Origin: Bacteroidales bacterium
GTDB taxonomy: Bacteria > Bacteroidota > Bacteroidia > Bacteroidales > JAFGXI01
Direction of reading: 5' to 3'
DNA length: 46,510 bases
Assembly (NCBI GenBank): GCA_027064025.1
Contig: JAMOQL010000136.1
Span: forward strand, 1-46,510
The position numbers and the translations under genes are program-made. How positions within the stretch are numbered: the stretch's first letter is position 1; the number at the start of each line of letters is the position of its first letter. A model generated the notes under the pieces. That model worked only from the letters and a program-made list of their open reading frames with translations. It did not search any database and was not told where the DNA came from. This document shows, in pieces, positions 34,447 through 42,295 of this stretch.

Positions 34447-34583
34447 CAATGTATATAGTAAGTATTTTAACTTAGAAAATTGCCTTGTAAAAATTGACAA
34501 AATAACTCATCCTATTTAATTGATTAAAAATAATAGGCTTAATCACTTTTCTAATTAACTATATAGGAATAAATAAAATAAAA

Positions 34584-35909
34584 ATGATGAAAATAACAAT
34601 GGTTGGTACTGGATACGTTGGATTAGTTTCTGGTACATGTTTTGCTGAGACAGGGATTGACGTTACTTGCGTAGATGTTGACAAAAATAAAATCGATAAC
34701 TTGAACAAAGGGATACTTCCTATTTGGGAACCAGGTTTAGAAGATATGGTTAACCGCAATGTAACCAAGAAGAAACTCAGTTTTTCTACCTCTCTTAAAG
34801 AGAGTTTAAAGGGTGTTGATGTTGTATTTAGTGCAGTAGGAACACCTCCAGATGAAGATGGTAGTGCAGATTTACAATATGTATTAGCCGTTGCAAAAGA
34901 AGTAGGTCAAAACATGACTGATTATTTAGTTATGGTAACCAAAAGCACTGTTCCAATAGGAACAGCAGAAAGAGTAAGAAAAGCTATCCAAGACGAATTA
35001 GATAAAAGAAATTCAAAACTTAATTTTGATGTTTCTTCCAACCCAGAATTTCTAAAAGAAGGTAGTGCCATACAAGACTTTCTAAAACCTGATAGGATTG
35101 TTGTTGGAGTTGATAGCCCAAAAGCAGAAAAAGTAATGCGTAGGCTATACAAACCATTTTTATTGAACAATCATCCGGTATTAATTATGGATATTCCTTC
35201 TGCAGAGATGACAAAATATGCAGCCAATTCTATGTTGGCTACAAAAATATCGTTTATGAATGACATTGCAAATCTTTGCGAGATAGTTGGAGCAGATGCG
35301 AAAAATGTACGTCTAGGAATTGGATCTGATTCTAGAATTGGTCATAAATTTTTATATCCAGGTGCAGGTTATGGAGGAAGTTGCTTTCCAAAAGATGTAA
35401 AAGCACTAATTAAAACAGCCGACCAGAATGAATATTCCTTAGAAATTCTAAAATCTGTAGAAGCTGTAAATGACAGACAAAAATCTGTTGTTTATAATAA
35501 ACTTGCTCGATATTTTAACCACGATTTTAAAGGTAAAACATTTGCCTTATGGGGATTAGCATTTAAGCCTAATACCGACGATATGCGAGAAGCTCCTTCC
35601 GTTGTTTTTATCAATAAAGTTTTAGCCGAAGGTGGGAAAATCAAAGCTTACGACCCTGTTGCAATAAAAGAATCCAAAAGGAAAATTGGTGATATTGTCG
35701 AATATGCCGAAGATATGTACGATGCATTAATTGATGCTGACGCCTTAGTTATTCTTACTGAATGGTCGGAGTTTAGAATGCCAAATCTTAAGATGATGGA
35801 AAAATTACTAAAAAATAAGGTAATAATTGATGGTAGAAATATTTATGACCCTGAAGAAATGAAAGAATGTGGGTGGTATTACGAAGCTATTGGTCGTCGA
35901 AATAAATAA
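34584..35909 (+). CDS. ugd: UDP-glucose 6-dehydrogenase
   Basis: 441 residues. Oxidises UDP-glucose to UDP-glucuronate with two NAD. The Rossmann start MKITMVGTGYVGLVSGTCFA follows a double Met (MM; the second may be the true start). FSAVGTPPDEDGSADL and VTKSTVPIGTAERV are family blocks. NPEFLKEGSAIQDFLKPDR binds UDP. AEMTKYAANSMLATKISFMN and GAGYGGSCFPKDVKAL give the catalytic lysine and cysteine. C-terminal: WGLAFKPNTDDMREAPS and ILTEWSEFR. Followed by a UDP-glucuronate decarboxylase gene, so UDP-glucuronate probably flows to UDP-xylose. Confidence 0.97.
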   Translation: MMKITMVGTGYVGLVSGTCFAETGIDVTCVDVDKNKIDNLNKGILPIWEPGLEDMVNRNVTKKKLSFSTSLKESLKGVDVVFSAVGTPPDEDGSADLQYVLAVAKEVGQNMTDYLVMVTKSTVPIGTAERVRKAIQDELDKRNSKLNFDVSSNPEFLKEGSAIQDFLKPDRIVVGVDSPKAEKVMRRLYKPFLLNNHPVLIMDIPSAEMTKYAANSMLATKISFMNDIANLCEIVGADAKNVRLGIGSDSRIGHKFLYPGAGYGGSCFPKDVKALIKTADQNEYSLEILKSVEAVNDRQKSVVYNKLARYFNHDFKGKTFALWGLAFKPNTDDMREAPSVVFINKVLAEGGKIKAYDPVAIKESKRKIGDIVEYAEDMYDALIDADALVILTEWSEFRMPNLKMMEKLLKNKVIIDGRNIYDPEEMKECGWYYEAIGRRNK

Positions 35910-35916
35910 TATCAAA

Positions 35917-35966
35917 AGTAGGTTTTAATACTAATACAAAATTATCTAAGAATATTAAAACCTACT
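35917..35966. repeat. Perfect 14-base inverted repeat after ugd
   Basis: AGTAGGTTTTAATA (35917-35930) and TATTAAAACCTACT (35953-35966) are exact reverse complements around a 22-base loop. It lies 8 bases after the ugd stop. No T-run follows on the plus strand, so it is more likely a processing or stability hairpin, an attenuator, or a protein-binding site than a standard terminator. Confidence 0.7.
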
Positions 35967-35978
35967 CACTTGTATATA

Positions 35979-36027
35979 ATCCCATTCGGGATATTTAATT
36001 CCCCAATGCTCGCATCGAGGATATTGG
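35979..36027 (+). promoter_or_regulatory. Structured leader of the UDP-glucuronate decarboxylase gene
   Basis: Two further small hairpins: ATCCC/GGGAT (35979-35983, 35988-35992), and a compound stem with outer CCAAT/ATTGG (36003-36007, 36023-36027) around inner CTCG/CGAG (36009-36012, 36016-36019). These would fold in RNA just upstream of ATG 36057. No known riboswitch is recognised. Confidence 0.4.
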
Positions 36028-36056
36028 TTTATTCATACAATAAAAAATAATAAATT

Positions 36057-36989
36057 ATGAAAAAAATATTAGTAACAGGAGGAGCCGGATTTTTAGGTTC
36101 ACATCTATGCGAACGCCTTTTAAATGAAGGTAACGAAGTTATTTGCATTGATAATTTTTTTACCGGATCAAAAAAGAATGTAGTTCATCTTTTAGACAAT
36201 CCCTATTTTGAATTGGTAAGACACGATGTTACCATGCCTTATTTTGTTGAATTAGACCAAATATATAATTTAGCTTGTCCAGCTTCTCCAATACACTATC
36301 AATACAACCCCATCAAAACTATCAAAACTTCAGTAATGGGTGCTATTAATATGCTTGGGTTAGCAAAAAGAATTGGAGCAAGAATACTGCAAGCATCTAC
36401 AAGTGAAATTTATGGAGATCCTGCTGTTCATCCACAGAAAGAGGATTATTGGGGTAATGTTAATACTTGGGGGCCACGTTCTTGTTACGATGAGGGGAAA
36501 AGAAGCGCCGAAACACTTTTTATGGATTACCACATGCAAAATAATGTTGATATTAAAGTAATTCGTATTTTCAATACTTATGGACCTCGTATGCACCCTG
36601 GAGATGGCAGAGTTGTTTCAAATTTTATTGTTCAAGCATTAAAAGGTGAAGATATTACAATATACGGTAACGGACAACAAACTCGTAGCTTCCAATATGT
36701 GGACGACTTAATTGAAGGAATGATTAGAATGATGAATTCTAGAGATGGTTTTACAGGACCTGTCAACGTTGGTAACCCATACGAATTTACAATGCTAGAG
36801 CTTGCTGAGAAAGTTATTGACCTAACAGGAAGTAAATCTAAGATTGTACACCTAGAAATCCCCAAAGATGATCCAACTAGACGACAACCAGATATCTCCT
36901 TAGCTAAAAAAGAACTAGACTGGGAACCGAAAATTCAGTTAGAAGAAGGTCTTAGGAAAACAATTGAATACTTTAAAAGTATTATTTAA
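36057..36989 (+). CDS. UDP-glucuronate decarboxylase (UDP-xylose synthase-like SDR)
   Basis: 310 residues of the extended short-chain dehydrogenase family. NAD-binding [12 protein letters not shown] at the N-terminus; [13 protein letters not shown] and [10 protein letters not shown] follow. [20 protein letters not shown] is a UXS hallmark. STSEIYGDP gives the catalytic Ser/Thr and [10 protein letters not shown] the Tyr-x3-Lys pair. [20 protein letters not shown] and [12 protein letters not shown] complete the match. It decarboxylates UDP-glucuronate to UDP-xylose. Directly downstream of ugd, with a 147-base structured spacer. No bifunctional formyl-transferase domain is present, unlike ArnA. 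Confidence 0.95.
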   Translation: MKKILVTGGAGFLGSHLCERLLNEGNEVICIDNFFTGSKKNVVHLLDNPYFELVRHDVTMPYFVELDQIYNLACPASPIHYQYNPIKTIKTSVMGAINMLGLAKRIGARILQASTSEIYGDPAVHPQKEDYWGNVNTWGPRSCYDEGKRSAETLFMDYHMQNNVDIKVIRIFNTYGPRMHPGDGRVVSNFIVQALKGEDITIYGNGQQTRSFQYVDDLIEGMIRMMNSRDGFTGPVNVGNPYEFTMLELAEKVIDLTGSKSKIVHLEIPKDDPTRRQPDISLAKKELDWEPKIQLEEGLRKTIEYFKSII

Positions 36990-37052
36990 TTCGATGCGAT
37001 TTAAGTAATTTCCAGATGTTTAGATTAAGTTGATAAAACTTTTCTATCATAC

Positions 37053-37071
37053 CCTCATAATTATTATGAGG
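37053..37071. terminator. Possible bidirectional hairpin between convergent genes
   Basis: CCTCATAA (37053-37060) and TTATGAGG (37064-37071) form an 8-base perfect stem with a 3-base loop, located between the convergent uxs and barrel genes. No T-run on either side, so a Rho-independent terminator is only a guess. Confidence 0.35.
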
Positions 37072-37084
37072 ATTTAGAACAAAA

Positions 37085-37792
37085 CTAAATAGTTACCGAT
37101 AATCCAATAGAGAAGGGCCTTATTGAAGGTCCTTTTTCTTTTTCAAAGAATTTAGTTAGAGCGTAATACGCATGCAATGAAAAGCTGCCTACGCCTACTC
37201 TACAATATATGCCATACCTATAAGGTAGAATATTTCTAAGATTATATTCTTTAAACTTAATGTTATTACTATAATTTAACTCACGATAATCCTGGCCTTC
37301 GTATTTTATGTAGTTTTGGATGTTATAGCCAATTTTAAAACCTATGGCACATCTTAAATTACGTTTTCTCACGATACCAGCCTTATCACGAGGATTTGGT
37401 CTAATCCTAAATCGAAATTCTATCGGCAAATCAACAAATACTGTTGATAATTTATTCGTTTTATAATTTAATTCTTTAGGAATAACTTTAAAGATAGAGC
37501 TATCAGACGAATACAAACCTGAATTACTTTTAATATTCTGTACGCTTAGACCTCCTCCAACGGCCATACTAATAAAATTATCTTTCCCTAAAAGAGTTTG
37601 CATAGCATATAAATCTACTCCCATAGAAAATGGTGATATTATCATTCTTGGAGCAACATCTCCTATCCAAGAATTATATGTCCAATTTAATACGATTACA
37701 GAATTGGGGTAACTAGTTATATCCCTTACTTCTTTTTCTTGCGAAAAAGATAACAAACTAAAGAATAAAAATATGATAGTTAAATGCTTCAA
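37085..37792 (-). CDS. Outer-membrane beta-barrel protein, function unknown
   Basis: 235 residues. Signal peptide (MKHLTIIFLFFSLLSFSQ). The barrel-like pattern includes FISMAVGGGLSVQNI, STVFVDLPIEFRFRIRPNP, LRCAIGFKIGYNIQNY and a closing strand PFSIGLSVTI. The length and the VDLPIEF-type motif resemble the porin-family/PorT-like outer-membrane beta-barrel group, but I cannot place it more precisely. First 11 bases away is the stop of the DUF2752-like gene on the same strand, so the two may be co-transcribed. Confidence 0.8.
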   Translation of the reverse strand: MKHLTIIFLFFSLLSFSQEKEVRDITSYPNSVIVLNWTYNSWIGDVAPRMIISPFSMGVDLYAMQTLLGKDNFISMAVGGGLSVQNIKSNSGLYSSDSSIFKVIPKELNYKTNKLSTVFVDLPIEFRFRIRPNPRDKAGIVRKRNLRCAIGFKIGYNIQNYIKYEGQDYRELNYSNNIKFKEYNLRNILPYRYGIYCRVGVGSFSLHAYYALTKFFEKEKGPSIRPFSIGLSVTI

Positions 37793-37802
37793 TCTATTTT
37801 TA

Positions 37803-38153
37803 TTAAAAATTGAAAATATTCCAAAAACAAACTATAAACAAAGTTACAGAAAATACTATATCTAGGAACAATATTCGTCTGAAATTAGTTCTTCTTTTTA
37901 GAATTGATAATATCATAAATCTTAAGAAGAATTGAATTACAAAAAAGAAAAATACATAAAGACTATTCGAATTAAAGGATAAAGCCGAAGAAATATTAAA
38001 ACGCATAATCTCAGAAAATGCTCTCGACAAACCCGTACTAGTACAATCCTGTGTTATACAAGCTGAATGAATAGGATAATTACACTCTTGAGCAGAAAAA
38101 ATGCTGGAATAAACGAACACTAATCCGAATATTCCAGCAAAAATATAATTCAA
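37803..38153 (-). CDS. DUF2752-like membrane protein
   Basis: 116 residues. N-terminal hydrophobic segment, then a motif region DCTSTGLSRAFSEIMRFNIS followed by ALSFNSNSLYVFF, close to the DUF2752 pattern CPxCGxTRAF with the downstream N-rich stretch. The usual second cysteine position is altered here (DCTSTG). Two further helices (about 65-80 and 95-113). Function unknown; DUF2752 proteins often lie beside DUF4190 or TM2 proteins, as here. It lies between the DUF4190-like gene and the barrel gene. Confidence 0.7.
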   Translation of the reverse strand: MNYIFAGIFGLVFVYSSIFSAQECNYPIHSACITQDCTSTGLSRAFSEIMRFNISSALSFNSNSLYVFFFFVIQFFLRFMILSILKRRTNFRRILFLDIVFSVTLFIVCFWNIFNF

Positions 38154-38199
38154 TAATTTATAATCTGAAGGTTTCAGAATATCTTATATTAATGGATGA

Positions 38200-38862
38200 T
38201 TACCTATTTTCCATCTCATCATATTTCTTCTGAATAGCCTCAAATCTTTCTTGTTGCTCCTCATTAAAGAATGGCTCTGCAGTAGCAATTTTAATAGTAA
38301 TAGCAGAGACAACAGCAACAGCTTTTATATTATCACCCATATTATTAAGATTCCCCTCGCTTAACTCTTTCAAGTTTGAGATATAAGAATCAACTGTAGT
38401 TTCATAAAGATCAATAGCTTTATCATAATCCTGATCTTCGATAAATATATCTAATTCCGCTATCGATTCATCATCAGTTTCCTCCGTGATTGCATCAGAA
38501 ATATCATTCAGATTTTCCTGTAAATCATCCATATTATTTTCATCCATATCCTGAACAGCATCACTAAAATCGTTTAGGTTTTCAACTAAATCAGAACTAG
38601 CTGAAGCTAAAACAGCATACTGCCAACCTGCTATTGCAGTTCCTAATATCGAAACAACTAAAGCTGCAATAATTAATCCTTTAGCTCCATTTCCTTTATT
38701 GGCTTGCATAAAAGCTACTGCACCTAATACGACAGCTATGATTCCAGGGAATAAAGCATACATTCCCAAACAAGGAATAAATGAGATTACTAAAGCTAAA
38801 ATACCTAATACTAAACTGGCAATACCCAAACCTTTACCGGCTTCTGTTACATTTTCACTCAT
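38200..38862 (-). CDS. DUF4190-like membrane protein with acidic helical C-terminus
   Basis: 220 residues from ATG 38862, preferred over an in-frame ATG at 38901 because it gives a typical MSENVTEAGKGLGIASLVLG start and leaves room for the promoter box at 38904-38911. Two membrane helices (about 12-45, LGILALVISFIPCLGMYALF; 55-85, AALVVSILGTAIAGWQYAV) match the DUF4190 pattern. An acidic helical region follows (repeated DxxxDMxENN-type turns, residues about 95-150), then a C-terminal helix. Function unknown. Confidence 0.75.
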   Translation of the reverse strand: MSENVTEAGKGLGIASLVLGILALVISFIPCLGMYALFPGIIAVVLGAVAFMQANKGNGAKGLIIAALVVSILGTAIAGWQYAVLASASSDLVENLNDFSDAVQDMDENNMDDLQENLNDISDAITEETDDESIAELDIFIEDQDYDKAIDLYETTVDSYISNLKELSEGNLNNMGDNIKAVAVVSAITIKIATAEPFFNEEQQERFEAIQKKYDEMENR

Positions 38863-38903
38863 CTTTTTTGATTTAAAATTAATAATAGTTACATTTCTCA
38901 AAA

Positions 38904-38911
38904 CAAATATA
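38904..38911 (-). promoter_or_regulatory. Putative -7 box of the DUF4190-like gene
   Basis: TATATTTG on the minus strand, a full TAnnTTTG match 42 bases before ATG 38862. The remaining spacer to 39104 holds nothing else that I can support. Confidence 0.35.
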
Positions 38912-39104
38912 AAACAATGATTTATACAATACTATATGTATAAACATTTCAAATATCGATTTATTAACAACTTACTAAGAGCTTGACATTTAATTGATGT
39001 TAAGAAACTTCTTATAAAAAAAGCAACAATCGTCAAACCTTAGATTTTTCAAATAATAAATAAAGTTCCTTAATAAAAGGTTCTTTGCAGTTATCGAAGT
39101 AAAA

Positions 39105-39410
39105 TTATAGAGATGATGCAGCCACAGCTCCGGCAGCACTAAAAAATAAAAGTAAGAAAACAATACCTATTAAAGAAATTACTAAACCAGCTATTGCCAA
39201 ACCTTTTGGTTTTTTAGTCATTCCTACCGCTGATAATATTAAACCTAATAGCCACATTATCCATCCCAAAACAGGAATCCATCCCAAAAATAAAGAAAGT
39301 AATGCAAGTATAAAACCTGCTGTTCCAATTCCATTTGATTTCTTCTCTGTTTGTTGAACAATAATTGTTTGCTTCGATTCAGCCTCAACACTCTTTGTTT
39401 CTTCTGTCAT
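39105..39410 (-). CDS. Small DUF4190-like membrane protein
   Basis: 101 residues. A hydrophilic N-terminal 25 residues (MTEETKSVEAESKQTIIVQQ) precedes two hydrophobic segments (about 28-58, GTAGFILALLSLFLGWIPVL; 70-95, GLAIAGLVISLIGIVFLLLF) joined by the short basic turn GMTKKPKG. This is the DUF4190-like layout shared with the gene at 38200, but without the acidic tail, so the two are paralogues in their membrane part. Separated by 242 bases from that gene. Function unknown. Confidence 0.7.
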   Translation of the reverse strand: MTEETKSVEAESKQTIIVQQTEKKSNGIGTAGFILALLSLFLGWIPVLGWIMWLLGLILSAVGMTKKPKGLAIAGLVISLIGIVFLLLFFSAAGAVAASSL

Positions 39411-39639
39411 TTTAATAAAATTTATATTTATATAGTAATAGTTATTGATAAGTAAATATATGCTATTCCACTAAAAGAATACTTATTTACACAGGTGTGA
39501 GTTAACAATATAAATAATTACGATTAAATTGGTGTTGCTTTAATAAAGTAAAAGTAGTACCTCTTCATTTATCTTAAAAGCAAAAATTATGAACTAATCA
39601 AAAAAATAATATAATAAGAACTAATTCATATTGAAAAAA

Positions 39640-39670
39640 AAGAGCGACAAGTATCAGACTCGTCGCTCTT
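39640..39670 (-). terminator. Strong terminator of the TPR lipoprotein gene
   Basis: Perfect 9-base arms AAGAGCGAC (39640-39648) and GTCGCTCTT (39662-39670). On the minus strand it is followed by a run of T's. It lies 17 bases after the stop codon at 39688. Confidence 0.9.
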
Positions 39671-39687
39671 CAATAATAATTTAATAA

Positions 39688-41412
39688 TTACTCTACGATA
39701 GATTTAAATGTATCGTTAGCAAAATATTTTGCAAACTCCATATCTGTTTTAGCTGCAGTTTTCATTTCCGCATTCTTCTCAACAGCTGCTCTTAAGTTAT
39801 TTAATAACATATCAGAGTCGTCGTTTCTTGCACCAATTACAGCTTTAAGGTAATATCCATCTGCTGTAGCTTTATCATCTGAACAATCTATTGTTTTAGC
39901 TGCACCTGAATTATCCGCATTTAATACTTTTGCTAGAGCAGCATCAAAAGAACAATCATCTCCAAAAGAAGCAACAGCTCCTGCATAATCAGCCTTCTTT
40001 ATTAATACAATTCCCATATTGTAGCTAACTTCTTTTCCAGCACCAGCTGCAGAAGTAAGTAATTCTTCAGCTTTAGCAAAATTACCTTCTCTCAACTGAA
40101 CAGCTGCACAATTATTTAATACTATTGTATTTGTAGCATCTATTGATTTAGCTTTTTGTAATTCAGCTTTTGCATTTGTTAAATCGCCTTTTTCAATATA
40201 AACAACACCAGCATTATTAAAACCTCTCCAGTCATTTGCATAAATCTCACTAGCTTTTTTGTACACTGCTAATTTTTCGTCTTGACCTTCGAATAAAGTT
40301 GCAGCATATAATAACTCTTCAACATTTAATGAATCTGCTTTCTGAGCATAAATAGCTTTAATCTCTTCGTCTGAATATCCAATTAAATCAACATTAACAT
40401 TAATTTTAGAACGACGTAACTTAGGAAGAATGTCTTTTGCTAATTCTAGGTAAGTAGCAGAAATATTCTTAATTTCAGCTTCTCTTTGAACTGGGTCAGA
40501 CTGCATCGAAAGTACTCTTAAAATTAAATCTTTATCTTTTAATTCTGAAGCTTGAACTAATTCTTTAAATCCATTCCAATCTTCTGCAGTTGCTTGATAA
40601 GTCATAAAATTTTCATTATCCTTAGCTGCATCAACTTTTCTGAAGTCTCTGTTCATGAATTTTTCAGCACTTTTACCACGTTTCTCAGAAAGAGGAGCAT
40701 TTAAATCTTCAGCTCCATCTGGAGAAGCATAAGAAGAAATTGCAACACCTTTAAATTCTTTTCTTTCGTTAGCTTTAACTTCCTTAATATATTCTTTAAG
40801 AGCTTTCATCTGCTCTGTTCTTCCTTCAGAACTACGAACCTTAGACTGCTGTATGGTATAAAGAATTTCTGCATATTTAGTTTCAGGAATAATTCGTTGG
40901 AATTTATCTTTCCCAATAATCCCTTTAGAATCAAGCTTAACTAAATTTGGAGTAGAAATAACACCATCAGCTACTTTCATAGGTTCAAAATCCACTGCTT
41001 TATCTTCTTTCCCGGCAACATAACCTTTTATTCTAATCTCTAAATCAGACATTCTCATACCTTCTTCATAAGGCACTTTAGAAGTGTAATTAAAACTTCC
41101 ACCTTCTGCATTACTAATAACTTGGTTGTTATCTTCAACAGACTCACCTTGTAGTTTCTTAAGCTCATAAGCTTTTTCTCCACCGTCCCATTTAAGAACT
41201 GGCGTAGCTTCTACAATCACTTTTTTATTGAAATACTTTGGAGGAATCGTACCTGTAACAGATACTTCTACACTATCAGCATGTAACTCAAGAGGACTTG
41301 GCGTTACTGTATACTTAACATTCTGTGCATCTTTTTTCATTTTGTTTAAACCACCACAACTGACGATAAACAAAGCCAAAACGACTATCGATGCGAACTG
41401 AAACTTCTTCAT
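39688..41412 (-). CDS. TPR lipoprotein with OmpA-like segment
   Basis: 574 residues from ATG 41412; an in-frame ATG at 41433 is less likely because the signal peptide begins at MKKFQFASIVVLALFIVS, with lipobox cysteine C19. Residues about 25-190 form beta-rich domains (YTVTPSPLELHADSVEVSVT). Residues about 215-250 have YASPDGAEDLNAPLSEKRG, an OmpA-like helix motif. Residues about 375-500 are TPR-like (YANDWRGFNNAGVVYIEKGD, NNCAAVQLREGNFAKAEELL). It resembles a Bacteroidota lipoprotein family of uncertain role, perhaps a periplasmic scaffold. Good promoter and terminator suggest single-gene, strong expression. Confidence 0.85.
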   Translation of the reverse strand: MKKFQFASIVVLALFIVSCGGLNKMKKDAQNVKYTVTPSPLELHADSVEVSVTGTIPPKYFNKKVIVEATPVLKWDGGEKAYELKKLQGESVEDNNQVISNAEGGSFNYTSKVPYEEGMRMSDLEIRIKGYVAGKEDKAVDFEPMKVADGVISTPNLVKLDSKGIIGKDKFQRIIPETKYAEILYTIQQSKVRSSEGRTEQMKALKEYIKEVKANERKEFKGVAISSYASPDGAEDLNAPLSEKRGKSAEKFMNRDFRKVDAAKDNENFMTYQATAEDWNGFKELVQASELKDKDLILRVLSMQSDPVQREAEIKNISATYLELAKDILPKLRRSKINVNVDLIGYSDEEIKAIYAQKADSLNVEELLYAATLFEGQDEKLAVYKKASEIYANDWRGFNNAGVVYIEKGDLTNAKAELQKAKSIDATNTIVLNNCAAVQLREGNFAKAEELLTSAAGAGKEVSYNMGIVLIKKADYAGAVASFGDDCSFDAALAKVLNADNSGAAKTIDCSDDKATADGYYLKAVIGARNDDSDMLLNNLRAAVEKNAEMKTAAKTDMEFAKYFANDTFKSIVE

Positions 41413-41455
41413 AATAATTCTATTAATTTTCAATTATATACTTATATTTAAAATA

Positions 41456-41485
41456 CAAAAATAATAATGTTTTGTAGATTTCAAA
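41456..41485 (-). promoter_or_regulatory. Putative promoter of the TPR lipoprotein gene
   Basis: Minus-strand TTTG (41485-41482), 18-base spacer, TATTTTTG (41463-41456): the best -33/-7 pair in the window. The predicted leader to ATG 41412 is about 37 bases. Confidence 0.55.
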
Positions 41486-41514
41486 CAATTAAGTCCAATA
41501 ATCCATTATTTTTC

Positions 41515-42264
41515 TTAAAAACTCTTTGCTATCTCAACGAAATCGTTAGCATTTAATGCTGCTCCACCTATTAATCCCCCATCGATATCTTCTTTCGAAA
41601 ATAATTCTTTGGCATTACTGGGTTTACAACTACCTCCATACAATATACTAAGATTTTCAGAAGTAGATAATTCATATTTATCGCCAACCATTTTCCGAAT
41701 AAATGCATGAACTTCTTGTGCCTGTACTGGCGATGCTGTTCTTCCTGTTCCTATTGCCCAAACAGGCTCATAGGCAATAACCAATTTAGAAAAATCTTCT
41801 TTAGAAAGACCAAAAACACCATCTTCTAATTGATTTTTGATAACATTAAAATAATTTCCAGATTCTCTTTCTTCAAGGTTTTCTCCAACACAATAAATGG
41901 GTATTAATCCAACTGATAATGCTTTTCTTATTTTCGCAAACAAAATAGAGTTAGTTTCTTCATAATAGCTTCTTCGTTCCGAATGACCAATAATTACATA
42001 TTCTACGTCTAAAGACTTAAGCATTTCTCCAGAGATTTCTCCCGTAAAAGCTCCAAAGTCTTCTTTTGCCATATTTTGAGCTGACAATTTTACTTGACTA
42101 TTTATTAACACTTTACTTATGGCACCTATATGCGTAAAAGGAGGTGCAATAATTAGATCGACATCTTTAGTATCGAACTTTTCCACAATTTCTTTAGCTA
42201 AACTAGCTCCCTCAGTTGGCAAAGTATTCATTTTCCAATTCCCTGCCACAATTTTTTTTCTCAT
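41515..42264 (-). CDS. tpiA: Triosephosphate isomerase
   Basis: Glycolytic enzyme interconverting dihydroxyacetone phosphate and glyceraldehyde 3-phosphate. 249 residues, standard length. The substrate lysine lies in GNWKMN (residue 11 region). The catalytic histidine is in VIIGHSERRSYY and the catalytic glutamate in AYEPVWAIGTGRTA. The C-terminal phosphate loop is YGGSCKPSNAKEL and GLIGGAALNA. It lies 31 bases after trkH on the same strand and is probably the end of the pdxA-ydcF-trkH-tpiA transcript, though an internal promoter cannot be excluded. Confidence 0.97.
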   Translation of the reverse strand: MRKKIVAGNWKMNTLPTEGASLAKEIVEKFDTKDVDLIIAPPFTHIGAISKVLINSQVKLSAQNMAKEDFGAFTGEISGEMLKSLDVEYVIIGHSERRSYYEETNSILFAKIRKALSVGLIPIYCVGENLEERESGNYFNVIKNQLEDGVFGLSKEDFSKLVIAYEPVWAIGTGRTASPVQAQEVHAFIRKMVGDKYELSTSENLSILYGGSCKPSNAKELFSKEDIDGGLIGGAALNANDFVEIAKSF

Positions 42265-42295
42265 ATCTTAATTTTTTTTAATATATTAAACTTAA

